DNA from: Candidatus Allochristensenella caecavium
GTDB taxonomy: Bacteria > Bacillota > Clostridia > Christensenellales > QAND01
Direction of reading: 5' to 3'
Assembly (NCBI GenBank): GCA_904397865.1
Contig: CAJFOS010000006.1
Location: forward strand, 44,455 to 108,454
Length of the DNA stretch: 64,000 bases
Shown piece after piece: positions 36,829 through 46,246 of this stretch. The notes below the pieces were generated by a model. It ran no database searches and was not told the origin of the DNA. It saw nothing but the letters and a program-made list of their open reading frames with translations. A program made the translations under genes and the position numbers. Each line of letters begins with the position of its first letter. Position 1 is the first letter of the stretch.

Positions 36829-37593
36829 ATGAGTGGAGCTTGGTATGCATTTCTAGGCGGCCTGTTTACCTACGGGATGACGGCCTTGGGAGCCGCTGTT
36901 GTATTTTGTTTTCGTTCCGTCAACCAAAAAGTGCTCAACGCAATGATGGGCTTTGCCGCAGGGGTGATGATTGCCGCTTCCTTCTGGTCCCTGCTGGCGC
37001 CTTCGCTGGAAATGAGCGCCAGTTGTGTACCGGCCATTGTCGGCTTTTTGCTGGGTGGCATTTTCCTGTTCATTGTAGACCGCTTCCTGCCCATTGATAA
37101 AATCAAAAGCGGAAGCATGATTGCCTTGAAAGGGGACCAGGCAAGGCGCAGCTTCATGCTGATTTTTGCCATTACATTGCATAACATCCCCGAAGGCATG
37201 GCCTTTGGCGTCGTATTCGGCGCAGCCCAAAATAACCCGGCTATGCTGCCTGTAGCCGTGGCAATTGCCATTGGCATCGGCATTCAAAACTTTCCAGAAG
37301 GCGCAGCGGTATCCATTCCCCTGCGCCGCGAAGGTCTGTCCGTGGGACGAAGCTTTGTCATGGGGCAGCTCTCCGGGATTGTGGAACCAATTGCAGCAGT
37401 GATTGGTGCCTTATTGGTCGTTTATATCGAAGCGCTGCTTCCCTATGCCCTTGCCTTTGCCGCTGGCGCAATGATTTTCGTCGTCACCGAAGAACTGATT
37501 CCCGCTTCGCAGAGCGAACGGAAGGGGCATATGGTCACCATGGGCACCATGCTTGGCTTTGCCGTGATGATGCTGCTGGATAATGTTCTTTAA
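36829..37593 (+). CDS. ZIP-family metal transporter
   Basis: 254 residues with about eight membrane segments. The ZIP metal-site motifs are LHNIPEGMAFG in helix 4 and IQNFPEGAAVS in helix 5, and EELIPAS near the end. Imports zinc or another divalent metal (GufA-like branch). ATG follows CGGAGG. It is divergent from the fumarase operon and closed by a terminator; no metal regulator box was recognised. Confidence 0.92.
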   Translation: MSGAWYAFLGGLFTYGMTALGAAVVFCFRSVNQKVLNAMMGFAAGVMIAASFWSLLAPSLEMSASCVPAIVGFLLGGIFLFIVDRFLPIDKIKSGSMIALKGDQARRSFMLIFAITLHNIPEGMAFGVVFGAAQNNPAMLPVAVAIAIGIGIQNFPEGAAVSIPLRREGLSVGRSFVMGQLSGIVEPIAAVIGALLVVYIEALLPYALAFAAGAMIFVVTEELIPASQSERKGHMVTMGTMLGFAVMMLLDNVL

Positions 37594-37613
37594 GTCGCCG
37601 GTTCATTGGATTG

Positions 37614-37645
37614 TAAAAAAAGAGGAGCGTTTGCTCCTCTTTTTG
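37614..37645. terminator. Bidirectional terminator
   Basis: AAAAAGAGGAGC/GCTCCTCTTTTT hairpin between the convergent ZIP gene and the large membrane-protein gene. Confidence 0.85.
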
Positions 37646-37648
37646 CCT

Positions 37649-39274
37649 CTACTTTTTTTGTATGGCGATGATGGTCTGCAACGTGCTTCCCTCCGTAGGC
37701 GCGTATTGCACTTCCACTGTATCGCCTACATTGTAGGTGACGACCTCCTGCATCGTCTGTACAGGAACGATGAAATACATCGGCAGGTCGCTTAACCGCA
37801 GATAATAATATGAATTGCCATCCTTGACCGCCGTGCGGATTTCCGCAATTGCGGCGGTATGCGTCTGCACAGCTGAACTGCCCTCCGTCTGGATACCCTG
37901 TTCACTCAAGAGACGGATGTATTCCTTTTCGCATTGTTCCGGCGTATCGCCAATGCCCACGATTTGATATCGTTCCACGTTGACCATGGCATATTTTTTC
38001 ACCAGCTGCGCATCATCCTTAAGCGCCACAAAGTAGGTGGGCTGACCGCCGATGTTCAACAGCAAGGGGAACGTAGCCGTATATCGCAGGTTCTGCACCT
38101 GGCCTTCAGCCGACGCCTGTGCAGACGCTTCGTCCGCACCAGGGACTGAATAGTATTTGGCTTCCTTGGTCCGCTGATTGACCAGCAGGAACCCAACGTT
38201 GCTCTGGTCTGAGACGACGCTGGTCACGCCCGTATACATATAGATATCGTCGTTCATCGCCAAGTAATTATATCCTTGTGTAGCACGCAGTGAATCGCGT
38301 TGGCCGAAGATGGAGTTCCAGAAACCGTGTTTGAGCGAGCCCCAGTTATCGAATTGTTCAACCAATAAATCCGAACTAAATGCCCGGTCAATCCACTGCG
38401 GTACATCGGCCAGGTCGTAGTATTGCGTGTCCCCTGTCACGGCATCGCACAGCACCACGCCAACGATATCCTTGCCGCCATACAAGCCAATCGTGTAATC
38501 CACCCGCGGCACCACCCAATAAGGATGGCCATCGTCATCTACTTCAAAAATCGCAGGGTCAAACAGGAATGTCGGATACCGGAAACGCAGATGCCGCGGT
38601 AAATACCGGCCAAAATGGTCGGACATGGAAATCTTCATACCCTCTTCCAAACGATGCACCGTGACTTCCTGTGTCACCATATCAATCATGATGTACGCCG
38701 GCAACCCTTCGCCAACGTTATTGAACCATTTGATTAAATCGCTGTATTCCAGCGGCGTCACGCGCACCGGCCGCCCCTGGTAATTGATTTGCGAATAATC
38801 ATCCGCCACTTCAAATTGGGATACCATATCCACCAGTTCGCCCATCTTCCGGTCGCCCAATTTTTTAGCGCTTTCTTCATCCAGCATCGGAATCTGGTCG
38901 AAATGGATTTCCTCTACATCCTCCGTAAAATTGCCTTCCTGAACGTTCAACAGTTTTTGATAAGCGCTTGCATGGAAGATTTTGGTCGAACTGATAAAAC
39001 CCCATACCATACACAACACAAACAGACCGGCTGCTGCCACCAGGCAGATTTCCGCCACGCCCCAGTGGAACCCGTCAGCAAACGGATTCCCCTGTCCACG
39101 CCAACCCTTGCGCACAAAACACAGCACCGCAAACAGCGCCAACATCACCGACAGCCAACCCGTGAATACCTTATCGTGAATGTTGACCGCGGGCAGCAAT
39201 ACATAAAAGCTCACAAACGCAACCACCAACGTGATTCCCAGGCTAATGGTTACGTCCTTCCAAGTCAGTTTCAA
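37649..39274 (-). CDS. Large membrane protein of unknown function
   Basis: 541 residues. Three hydrophobic segments in the first 115 residues (ISLGITLVVAFVSFYVLL, WLSVMLALFAVLCFV, EICLVAAAGLFVLCMVWGFI) are followed by a large, probably extracytoplasmic part with repeated strand-rich motifs such as GLPAYIMIDMVTQEVTV and PYWVVPRVDYTIG. I recognise no enzyme motif; similar proteins occur in Clostridia, sometimes labelled CvpA-like. AGAGGAGGG precedes a TTG at 39274; the longer frame to 39349 has no ribosome site. Monocistronic. Confidence 0.75.
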   Translation of the reverse strand: MKLTWKDVTISLGITLVVAFVSFYVLLPAVNIHDKVFTGWLSVMLALFAVLCFVRKGWRGQGNPFADGFHWGVAEICLVAAAGLFVLCMVWGFISSTKIFHASAYQKLLNVQEGNFTEDVEEIHFDQIPMLDEESAKKLGDRKMGELVDMVSQFEVADDYSQINYQGRPVRVTPLEYSDLIKWFNNVGEGLPAYIMIDMVTQEVTVHRLEEGMKISMSDHFGRYLPRHLRFRYPTFLFDPAIFEVDDDGHPYWVVPRVDYTIGLYGGKDIVGVVLCDAVTGDTQYYDLADVPQWIDRAFSSDLLVEQFDNWGSLKHGFWNSIFGQRDSLRATQGYNYLAMNDDIYMYTGVTSVVSDQSNVGFLLVNQRTKEAKYYSVPGADEASAQASAEGQVQNLRYTATFPLLLNIGGQPTYFVALKDDAQLVKKYAMVNVERYQIVGIGDTPEQCEKEYIRLLSEQGIQTEGSSAVQTHTAAIAEIRTAVKDGNSYYYLRLSDLPMYFIVPVQTMQEVVTYNVGDTVEVQYAPTEGSTLQTIIAIQKK

Positions 39275-39605
39275 TCCATTCCCTCCTCTACGGTTTCTAC
39301 AGGGAACCGCATCTTTTGCTATCTTATCAGTTTGCCTGTTTTTGCACAAGCGAACACGGCATGTATGCCATCCGTTGTCTGCATTGAAACAGCCCCTCTT
39401 TTCCCTTATTTTATATGATTAACTTATTTGTATTTTATTTTTCTATTGCATAAAGATTTTATAAAATTTTAAAGCACCTTCTTAAGAGGGGCTTACCCAT
39501 GTCATTGCTTGCTGTTCGTCTATCGCGCATGTTATAATAAAGAAATTCTTTTTTTCATTATATCCCGTTTGAATATTTACATGATAAGTAAAGGAGTTTG
39601 GAAGT
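39275..39605. other. Intergenic region upstream of the ABC exporter
   Basis: An AT-rich stretch of about 330 bases between divergent genes. Apart from the exporter promoter at 39509-39538, nothing was recognised; no regulator gene lies within it. Confidence 0.5.
39509..39538 (+). promoter_or_regulatory. Promoter of the ABC exporter operon
   Basis: TTGCTG (39509-39514), 18 bases and an extended -10 TGTTATAAT (hexamer 39533-39538). Confidence 0.6.
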
Positions 39606-41390
39606 TTGCAACGGCCGACACGGCATCTTTGGAACGATATCCTGCGTGGTCAGCGTCTGCGGTTTGCCGGCGCTCTCTTTTGTGTAGCCATTTCCGCCTT
39701 TTTGAGCTTTGTTCCCGCGCAGATTCTCCGCTACACCGTCGATGTAGTCATCGGCGGACAAACCATGGCGCTTCCGGCCTGGCTGGACCGCTTTCTGCTT
39801 TCTCTGGGCGGGGTGCAGCTGTGGCATTGTGCGGTCGCCATGGTAATTGCAGCGCTGGTCAGCGGCGTGTTCACCTATTTGCGCACGCTGTTATCCGCTG
39901 ATGCAAGCGAACGCGCCGCACGCAATTTACGCAATCGTTTATATAACCATCTGCAGCGGTTGCCCTATGATACGCTGCATCATCTGGGCACGGGCGACCT
40001 TTTGCAGCGCTGCACTTCCGATGTTGAAATGCTGCGCCGCTTTCTTTCTACCCAAATTGCGGAAATTGGCCGGGCGGTCAGCATGCTGATTTTCGCCCTG
40101 GCATTGATGCTGCCCATGCATGTTGCGATGACCTTTGTATCGTTGGCATGCGTACCGTTGGTCTTCTTTTTCTCCTATGGTTATTTTGCGTTGGTGCGCC
40201 GCCGTTTCCGCAAAGCCGAGGAAGCAGAGGGCCGTATGTCCATCGTGCTGCAGGAAAACTTGACAGGGGTACGCGTTGTCCGCGCCTTTGGGCAGCAGGC
40301 TTACGAAGAACATAAGTTTGATGAGGCCAGCCGTACCTTCCGTGACCGTTCGCGGCGGATGGTCTCACTGATGGCCTACTACTGGGCCGGCTCGGATTTG
40401 ATGATTTATGCACAGCTCATCGTCACGCTCGTCGCAGGCCTGGTCTATGTACAAAGCGGTGCCATCACCGTCGGCACGTTGATGACATTTATCACTTACA
40501 CATCCAGCTTATTATGGCCTATCCGGCAGATGGGACGCATTCTCAGCGACCTGGGGAAAACCTTTGTCGCACTGGAACGCATTGATGCAATCCTCCGTCA
40601 ACCTATCGAATGTGATGCGCCGGATGCTACGACGCCCGCCATTGACGGTCAGATTACGTTCGAACACGTCACATTTGGCTATGATGCACAGACCGATGTG
40701 CTGCACGACATATCCTTTACCGTGCAGGCGGGGCAGACCATTGGCATTCTAGGTGCAACCGGCAGCGGTAAAAGTTCGCTCGTTTCGCTTCTGCAGCGTT
40801 ATTATGACCCGCGCCAGGGTGCTATCCTGCTTGACGGCGTGGATATCCGCCATATTCAGCGTGCCTGGCTGCGGCGGCATGTGGGCATCGTGCTGCAGGA
40901 ACCGTTTCTCTATTCACGCACCATTGGTGAAAACATCGCCATCACACAGCCACAGGCCGACCCCGCTGCAATTTGGGAAGCCGCTCGCATCGCTAGCCTG
41001 GATACCATTCCGCAGGATTTGCCGCAGGGCTTTGATACCATCGTCGGCGAACGCGGCGTCACCCTGTCCGGCGGGCAAAAGCAACGCGTAGCCATCGCCC
41101 GTATGATTATGCAACGGACGCCCATCATGATTTTTGACGATTCGCTTTCTGCACTGGATACGCAAACCGACGCCGCTATTCGTCAGGCGCTGCGTACGCG
41201 GCAGACACACGCCACCACGCTGCTGATTTCTCATCGCATTGATACGCTGCGCGAAGCGGACTTGATTTTGGTCTTGGAACAGGGGCGTATCGTTCAGCAG
41301 GGAACACATGAAGCGTTGATTGCGCAGGATGGCCTTTACCGGCGCATCTGGCAGCTACAGGGAGCCCAACGGAAGGAGGGAGCGCAATGA
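39606..41390 (+). CDS. Heterodimeric ABC exporter subunit 1 (degenerate ATP site)
   Basis: 594 residues: six-helix exporter membrane domain then an ATPase domain with Walker A GATGSGKSSL, signature LSGGQKQRVAIAR and Walker B MIFDDSLSALD. The catalytic Glu after Walker B is Asp here, as in the degenerate half of BmrCD/LmrCD or TM287/288 exporters. Starts at TTG (39606) after AAAGGAG. Its stop overlaps the start of the partner gene (ATGA). Substrate unknown; such pairs export drugs, peptides or lipids. Confidence 0.92.
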   Translation: MQRPTRHLWNDILRGQRLRFAGALFCVAISAFLSFVPAQILRYTVDVVIGGQTMALPAWLDRFLLSLGGVQLWHCAVAMVIAALVSGVFTYLRTLLSADASERAARNLRNRLYNHLQRLPYDTLHHLGTGDLLQRCTSDVEMLRRFLSTQIAEIGRAVSMLIFALALMLPMHVAMTFVSLACVPLVFFFSYGYFALVRRRFRKAEEAEGRMSIVLQENLTGVRVVRAFGQQAYEEHKFDEASRTFRDRSRRMVSLMAYYWAGSDLMIYAQLIVTLVAGLVYVQSGAITVGTLMTFITYTSSLLWPIRQMGRILSDLGKTFVALERIDAILRQPIECDAPDATTPAIDGQITFEHVTFGYDAQTDVLHDISFTVQAGQTIGILGATGSGKSSLVSLLQRYYDPRQGAILLDGVDIRHIQRAWLRRHVGIVLQEPFLYSRTIGENIAITQPQADPAAIWEAARIASLDTIPQDLPQGFDTIVGERGVTLSGGQKQRVAIARMIMQRTPIMIFDDSLSALDTQTDAAIRQALRTRQTHATTLLISHRIDTLREADLILVLEQGRIVQQGTHEALIAQDGLYRRIWQLQGAQRKEGAQ

Positions 41391-43228
41391 GCACAAAGGA
41401 AAGCGGTTTGCAGGAACAGGAATTCTCCGAACACCTGGACCGTTCGGTTTGGAAGCGGCTGCTCGCTTTTACCAAACCGTATCGCTGGCTGATGTTGCAG
41501 CTTTGTCTGTTCAACCTTGTCCTTGCGCTGGGAGAAACGGCCTTTCCCCTGCTGACCCGTTATGCCATTGACCAGTTTGCCCACGTGGGCATGGACGCTT
41601 CCATGACCACCTATCTGGCGCTGACCATAGGCCTTTCCGTTCTTTTGGCGTTGTGTACCTTCTTGTTCATCCGCCATGCAGGAAAGATTGAACAATTTGT
41701 TAGTTACGACATCCGCAAAGCCTGTTTTCGTCGTCTGCAGGAATTATCTTTTTCCTATTATGATAAAACACCCGTAGGCTATATCATGGCGCGGATGACC
41801 AGCGACACCATGAAATTATCCGAAACCATTGCCTGGGCATTGGTGGATATCCTCTGGTCGCTTGCACGCATGGCCGGCGCCATTGCCGCGATGCTGTACC
41901 TCAGCCCTTCCATTACACTGTGGGTGCTGTTGGTCATTCCACCTCTGGCGGTGGCCACAGTCTATTTTCAACGCAAGATTTTCCGGTGCCAACGCAAGGT
42001 ACGCCGTACCAATTCGCGCATCACCGGTGCGTTTAACGAATCCATCATGGGGGCCGTTACCACCAAATCCCTTGTCCGTGAGGAACAGAACCTGGAGGAG
42101 TTTTCGCAAATCACACAGACGATGTACCGCGCTTCCCGCAAAGCCGCCCATTACAATGCCATTTTCTTTCCCACTGTGCTTTGCCTAGGCAGCATCGGCA
42201 CAGCGCTGGCGCTCTGGAAAGGCGGCGTACTCGTTCTGCAAGGCGTTATCTGGTTCGGCACCATCTCTGCCTTTGCCAGCTACGCGACGCAGTTTTTTGA
42301 ACCCCTGCAGCAGCTGGCGCGTATCTTCAGCGAAATGCAAATGGCACAGGCTTCAGCCGAACGCGTCTTTACTCTATTGGATACGCCGGCTGATATTACC
42401 GATACGCCCGAGGTTATGGAACGCGATGGCGATTCTTTTACCCCCAAACGCGAACATTGGCCTTCCATACGCGGCGATGTGGATTTCGACCATGTAACCT
42501 TTGCCTATCAGCCGGGCATCCCCGTACTGCATGATTTTGATTTTCATGTCAAAGCGGGACAAACCATTGCCCTGGTCGGTCAGACAGGCAGCGGCAAGAG
42601 CACCATTGTCAATCTGCTTTGCCGTTTTTATGAACCAACGGAAGGGTGTATCCGCATCGATGGCGTAGATACGCGTGAACACAGCCAGCTTTGGCTGCAA
42701 AGCCATCTGGGCTATGTATTGCAAACACCGCACCTGTTTTCCGGCACCATCGCCGACAATATCCGCTATGGCCGGCACGACGCCAGTGACGCACAGGTCA
42801 TTCACGCTGCACAACTTGTCTCGGCTGATGCATTTATCCGCCAGTTGCCGCACGGATACCAAACCGAAGTGGGAGAAGGCGGCAACCGTCTTTCCACCGG
42901 ACAAAAACAGTTAATCAGCTTTGCGCGCGCTATTTTGAACGACCCGCCTCTGTTCGTGCTCGACGAAGCAACCAGTTCCATTGATACGGAAACCGAACAG
43001 CTTATTCAATCTGCCATCACACGCACACTGCAAAACCGTACGTCCTTTATTATCGCGCATCGGTTGTCCACCATTCGCAGTGCCGATTGCATCCTTGTCC
43101 TCAAACATGGCCGCGTGGTGGAACAGGGGACACACGAACAACTGCTGGCGCGCAATGGCTATTATGCCAGCCTTCACCGCAATCAATTGCTCGAACAACA
43201 AGAACAGGCGCTGTTTCAATCCAAATAA
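41387..43228 (+). CDS. Heterodimeric ABC exporter subunit 2 (canonical Walker B)
   Basis: 613 residues with the same layout as subunit 1. Walker A is GQTGSGKSTI and Walker B FVLDEATSSID keeps the catalytic Glu, but the signature reads RLSTGQKQ instead of LSGGQ. In the dimer this altered signature faces subunit 1's weak Walker B, so both changes fall in one nucleotide site, as expected for asymmetric exporters. Translationally coupled to subunit 1; a terminator follows. Confidence 0.93.
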   Translation: MSTKESGLQEQEFSEHLDRSVWKRLLAFTKPYRWLMLQLCLFNLVLALGETAFPLLTRYAIDQFAHVGMDASMTTYLALTIGLSVLLALCTFLFIRHAGKIEQFVSYDIRKACFRRLQELSFSYYDKTPVGYIMARMTSDTMKLSETIAWALVDILWSLARMAGAIAAMLYLSPSITLWVLLVIPPLAVATVYFQRKIFRCQRKVRRTNSRITGAFNESIMGAVTTKSLVREEQNLEEFSQITQTMYRASRKAAHYNAIFFPTVLCLGSIGTALALWKGGVLVLQGVIWFGTISAFASYATQFFEPLQQLARIFSEMQMAQASAERVFTLLDTPADITDTPEVMERDGDSFTPKREHWPSIRGDVDFDHVTFAYQPGIPVLHDFDFHVKAGQTIALVGQTGSGKSTIVNLLCRFYEPTEGCIRIDGVDTREHSQLWLQSHLGYVLQTPHLFSGTIADNIRYGRHDASDAQVIHAAQLVSADAFIRQLPHGYQTEVGEGGNRLSTGQKQLISFARAILNDPPLFVLDEATSSIDTETEQLIQSAITRTLQNRTSFIIAHRLSTIRSADCILVLKHGRVVEQGTHEQLLARNGYYASLHRNQLLEQQEQALFQSK

Positions 43229-43257
43229 AAAAGAGCCTTAGAAAGGCTCTTTTTTCT
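43225..43257. terminator. Bidirectional terminator
   Basis: AAAAAAGAGCC/GGCTCTTTTTT hairpin between the exporter and the convergent lipoprotein gene. Confidence 0.85.
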
Positions 43258-44025
43258 ATATAGCTCTTTCATCTGACTCCGGCGTTGAATGGCTGCAGAA
43301 AAATCCTTCTTTTAAAATCTGCGCCGTTTGTTGACGCGCATAGACGTAGTATGTCGGCTGTGCTAAAATCGTACACCAATATTGCCGCGTTTCTGTCTCC
43401 CAAATATAGAGCGTACCAAAATAACGTCCTTCATCAGGCACCACTAACTGAAAATTCATTCGGCCAGCTGTGTAAGCCCCCACCGGCACCTGCTCCATTG
43501 CTTCCACATATTCATATTGTGCCCGTTCTTCTGGAAACTGCGTCGTATAGTCCGTCCAGCAATCCTTTACCGTTTTTTCCAAAAGCTGCACGTCAACCTG
43601 CCGCGGCGTATCCACCGGCTGTCCTTGTTGTAACGGTTTAATCCACGTATTTGCTTTCTCATGGGATGAAATGGAGAAGGAGATCGCTCCGCTTTTGTCC
43701 CCGCGCATATAATAATATACCTGGTTGGTGCCGCTTACCTTTGTATGCTGCCAGCGCAACGGGGGAATTAATGTCATGTCAATAAACGGGTCACTCCAGA
43801 CCATCATCATCGTTTCCGTGTCCAGGTCCTCTGGCAGATGCATCTGTTCTCTTTCTTCATCCGTTAATGTGAAATCAGGGATAGACGCTTGAGCTACTTC
43901 TGGTGTCACGGAAGGAACGGGTGTTTGATGGGAAACGGCATGCTGCGCACCGTAGCAGCCGACCGGCACCATCATGCAAAGCATCATCGCGAGCAGTATG
44001 ACAATTGCTGTTTTTTTATTTCATT
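43256..44025 (-). pseudogene. Lipoprotein gene broken by one base in its signal peptide
   Basis: The intact frame (43256-43987) begins MMLCMMVPVGCYG, a truncated signal peptide without a ribosome site. At 44025 there is an ATG with AAAGGAGG 6 bases before it, but it reads ATG AAA TAA. Removing the single minus-strand T (position 44019) joins this start to the frame and gives MKKKTAIVILLAMMLCMMVP then VGC, a textbook lipoprotein signal. The rest, about 230 residues, is soluble and of unknown function. Either a true inactivating insertion or a sequence error; no ribosomal slip site removes the stop. Confidence 0.6.
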
Positions 44026-44078
44026 TACATCCTCCTTTATCATTTATTATTATTTTATCATTTTTGTCTTAAATTTAA

Positions 44079-44108
44079 TAAAAAAAGAAGGCGTACGCCT
44101 TCTTTTTT
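44079..44108. terminator. Terminator after the MBL hydrolase gene
   Basis: AAAAAGAAGGCG/CGCCTTCTTTTTT palindrome; on the minus strand it ends in seven T. Confidence 0.82.
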
Positions 44109-44772
44109 ACTCCTTGCCGCATGTGGGTTCCATCACTAACACCTTATATCGCTTGGGAAAATCCGCCGCTGTATATTCCTGCGTTTTCGCGTGATGCATG
44201 CTGACAGCATATTCATCCTGCGTCATATACTCCAAAAATGCTTCCGGGCCATCCAGCTCATCCCCGGCAATGTCGGTACGGTAATGCATGGGAATAACCA
44301 CCTTGGGATTCAATGCAGCTACCACCTGCCGGGCGCCCGCCGCGTCGATGGTATATACGCTGCCGATAGGCACCATCAGTATATCCACATGGCCAATCTG
44401 TTTGGTTTCCTCTTCCGTCAGCATGCGGCCTAAATCACCGCAGTGGCAAATGCGCAGTCCTTCCGTTTCGATGATATACATCATATTGCTTCCGCGCACC
44501 TGGCCGCCTTTCTCATCATGGTCGGTCGGAATACCCGTCACCCGGAACCCCAGGGCTTCCTGAGTGCCTGCTGTGCGAATCACAAGCGGGTTCCCTGTGA
44601 CAACCCCGGCGTTATTATGGTCGGTATGTTCATGCGAAATGGTTACAATATCCGCTTTGATTTCCTTTGGCACCGGATATCCAATCGATTCCGTATATGG
44701 GTCTGTTACCAAGGTATACCCCTGTTCGTTTTGAATAAAAAAACATGCATGCGCCAGCCATTGAAGAATCAA
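44107..44772 (-). CDS. Metallo-beta-lactamase-fold hydrolase (UlaG-like)
   Basis: 221 residues. The fold's metal motif is SHEHTDHNN, with further ligands in HCGDLG and PMHYRTD. Family members such as UlaG and UPF0173 proteins hydrolyse varied esters; substrate unknown. GAGGAGG lies 8 bases before a TTG at 44772, giving the typical start MILQWLAHACFFI; the ATG at 44796 has only a weak site. An extended -10 TGGTATAAT lies upstream. Confidence 0.85.
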   Translation of the reverse strand: MILQWLAHACFFIQNEQGYTLVTDPYTESIGYPVPKEIKADIVTISHEHTDHNNAGVVTGNPLVIRTAGTQEALGFRVTGIPTDHDEKGGQVRGSNMMYIIETEGLRICHCGDLGRMLTEEETKQIGHVDILMVPIGSVYTIDAAGARQVVAALNPKVVIPMHYRTDIAGDELDGPEAFLEYMTQDEYAVSMHHAKTQEYTAADFPKRYKVLVMEPTCGKE

Positions 44773-44848
44773 TTGCTCCGCCTCCTCGTCGTTCATTTGT
44801 TCCAGATTTTTATTATTATACCATGATTGCCCATAAAAGGAAAAAGCC

Positions 44849-44878
44849 GAATGATGGCATCATTCGGCTTTTTTTGTG
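44849..44878. terminator. Terminator after ypeB
   Basis: AAAAGCCGAATGATG/CATCATTCGGCTTTTT hairpin between ypeB and the MBL gene. Confidence 0.85.
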
Positions 44879-44900
44879 AAAACGGCGGCTTTCGCTATAT

Positions 44901-46232
44901 TTAGTAAGTAAACGTCCCATTTTCGGCGTCAATGATTTGCAAGATATCTTCCTCGACGCCGGTCTGTGCATTGATTTGCACCACAAACGTCTGTTCACGG
45001 TTCGTTCCGACGAATTCATAACAGAGCTGTTCCTTCAAGTCCTCCGTTGGAATCAATACGATATGATAATCCGTAATCTCCATGCGTTGAGCCACGCGTT
45101 CATACGCCAGGTCAAACGAATAGGTGGAGTTGGGCAGCGTCCGGTCCGTATGGTTGACAACATAGTTATGGGCATCCATGCCAATGACCTGTTTGGTTCC
45201 GATATCCACCCAGACTTTGACCAAGTCCGGGTACAAAATTACCGCTTCCTTCAACGGCGCCATGTTGATGACCATCACACCGTTGTAATACTGGGCATAG
45301 GCTGATGTCATCTCTGGATAGCCATGCGATTCCAGATAGTCTTTGGCAATTTGTTCCATTTCCGGCACCATGCCTTCGTTGGCTCTCTCATCGGTGGACG
45401 GTTCGTTCAGCGGCACCACAGCGTGCATCCATCCGCTCTTTTTCGTTACTGTGATTGCATATTCCTTCCCATCCTCCTGTTTGCATTGCATACTGTAAAC
45501 GGGGACCTGGCCGCCCACCTCGCCCGTGTCCGTATAAGTTCCGGGAAAGTACTGCTGGGCGACGGCAACCGCCTGTTCGTACGATACTTCAGCGCCGTTG
45601 GCTCCCCTGGGTTCAATGGTTTCGGCGCGTTCGGAAAACGGTCCGTCGTAAATCAGCCGGGGATATTGTTCCAAACTCTTGGCAATCTGGCTTTCCTGCG
45701 CATCGTCGGCCGGATAAGCATCTTGTTCATCCAAGTTCCACGCAATGCCTTCCATCCGCCGCGCGTCCACCTGCGTAAACAGCTCCTGGCTGCGTTGTTC
45801 AAGCTGATAGAGCGTATCATACTGTTCCTGCGTAATGGTCGCTCCCCGCTCTACATCTTTGGAAAGCATGTAGCAATAATCGCCCAGTTCATTGACAAAT
45901 TGCAGCATCGGTCCACTGATATCCGATGTAATCGGCAGTGCACTGACCGCATCCTGCGCCTGTCCGGCCAGCCGCCATACACTACCCAGCAGCAATGCCT
46001 GTTGCGAGGGCGATGTGCTCACGCGCATTTTAGCCAGCGTCGTCGCTATATTGGACAGATTGCCGGACACTTCATCCAGCGACCTCTCATATACGTTTTG
46101 CAGCTGGACGGTACGCTGGTCACGTTCTGCTTTGGCGCTGACAGCCCAGAAAATGCTGCCAATCAGTGCCGCCGCCAGCGCAATGCATGCCGCCGGCCAC
46201 AACCAGCGTTTCCATGTGCTTTGTTTTTCCAT
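44901..46232 (-). CDS. ypeB: Germination protein YpeB
   Basis: Partner that stabilises the cortex-lytic enzyme SleB in dormant spores. 443 residues: an N-terminal signal anchor (LWPAACIALAAALIGSIFWAV), a helical region, then PepSY-like repeats (VSYEQAVAVAQQYFPG). GAGGAGGG precedes the ATG at 46232. It follows sleB by 14 bases; the pair is conserved in spore formers. Confidence 0.93.
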   Translation of the reverse strand: MEKQSTWKRWLWPAACIALAAALIGSIFWAVSAKAERDQRTVQLQNVYERSLDEVSGNLSNIATTLAKMRVSTSPSQQALLLGSVWRLAGQAQDAVSALPITSDISGPMLQFVNELGDYCYMLSKDVERGATITQEQYDTLYQLEQRSQELFTQVDARRMEGIAWNLDEQDAYPADDAQESQIAKSLEQYPRLIYDGPFSERAETIEPRGANGAEVSYEQAVAVAQQYFPGTYTDTGEVGGQVPVYSMQCKQEDGKEYAITVTKKSGWMHAVVPLNEPSTDERANEGMVPEMEQIAKDYLESHGYPEMTSAYAQYYNGVMVINMAPLKEAVILYPDLVKVWVDIGTKQVIGMDAHNYVVNHTDRTLPNSTYSFDLAYERVAQRMEITDYHIVLIPTEDLKEQLCYEFVGTNREQTFVVQINAQTGVEEDILQIIDAENGTFTY

Positions 46233-46246
46233 GCCAACATCCCTCC

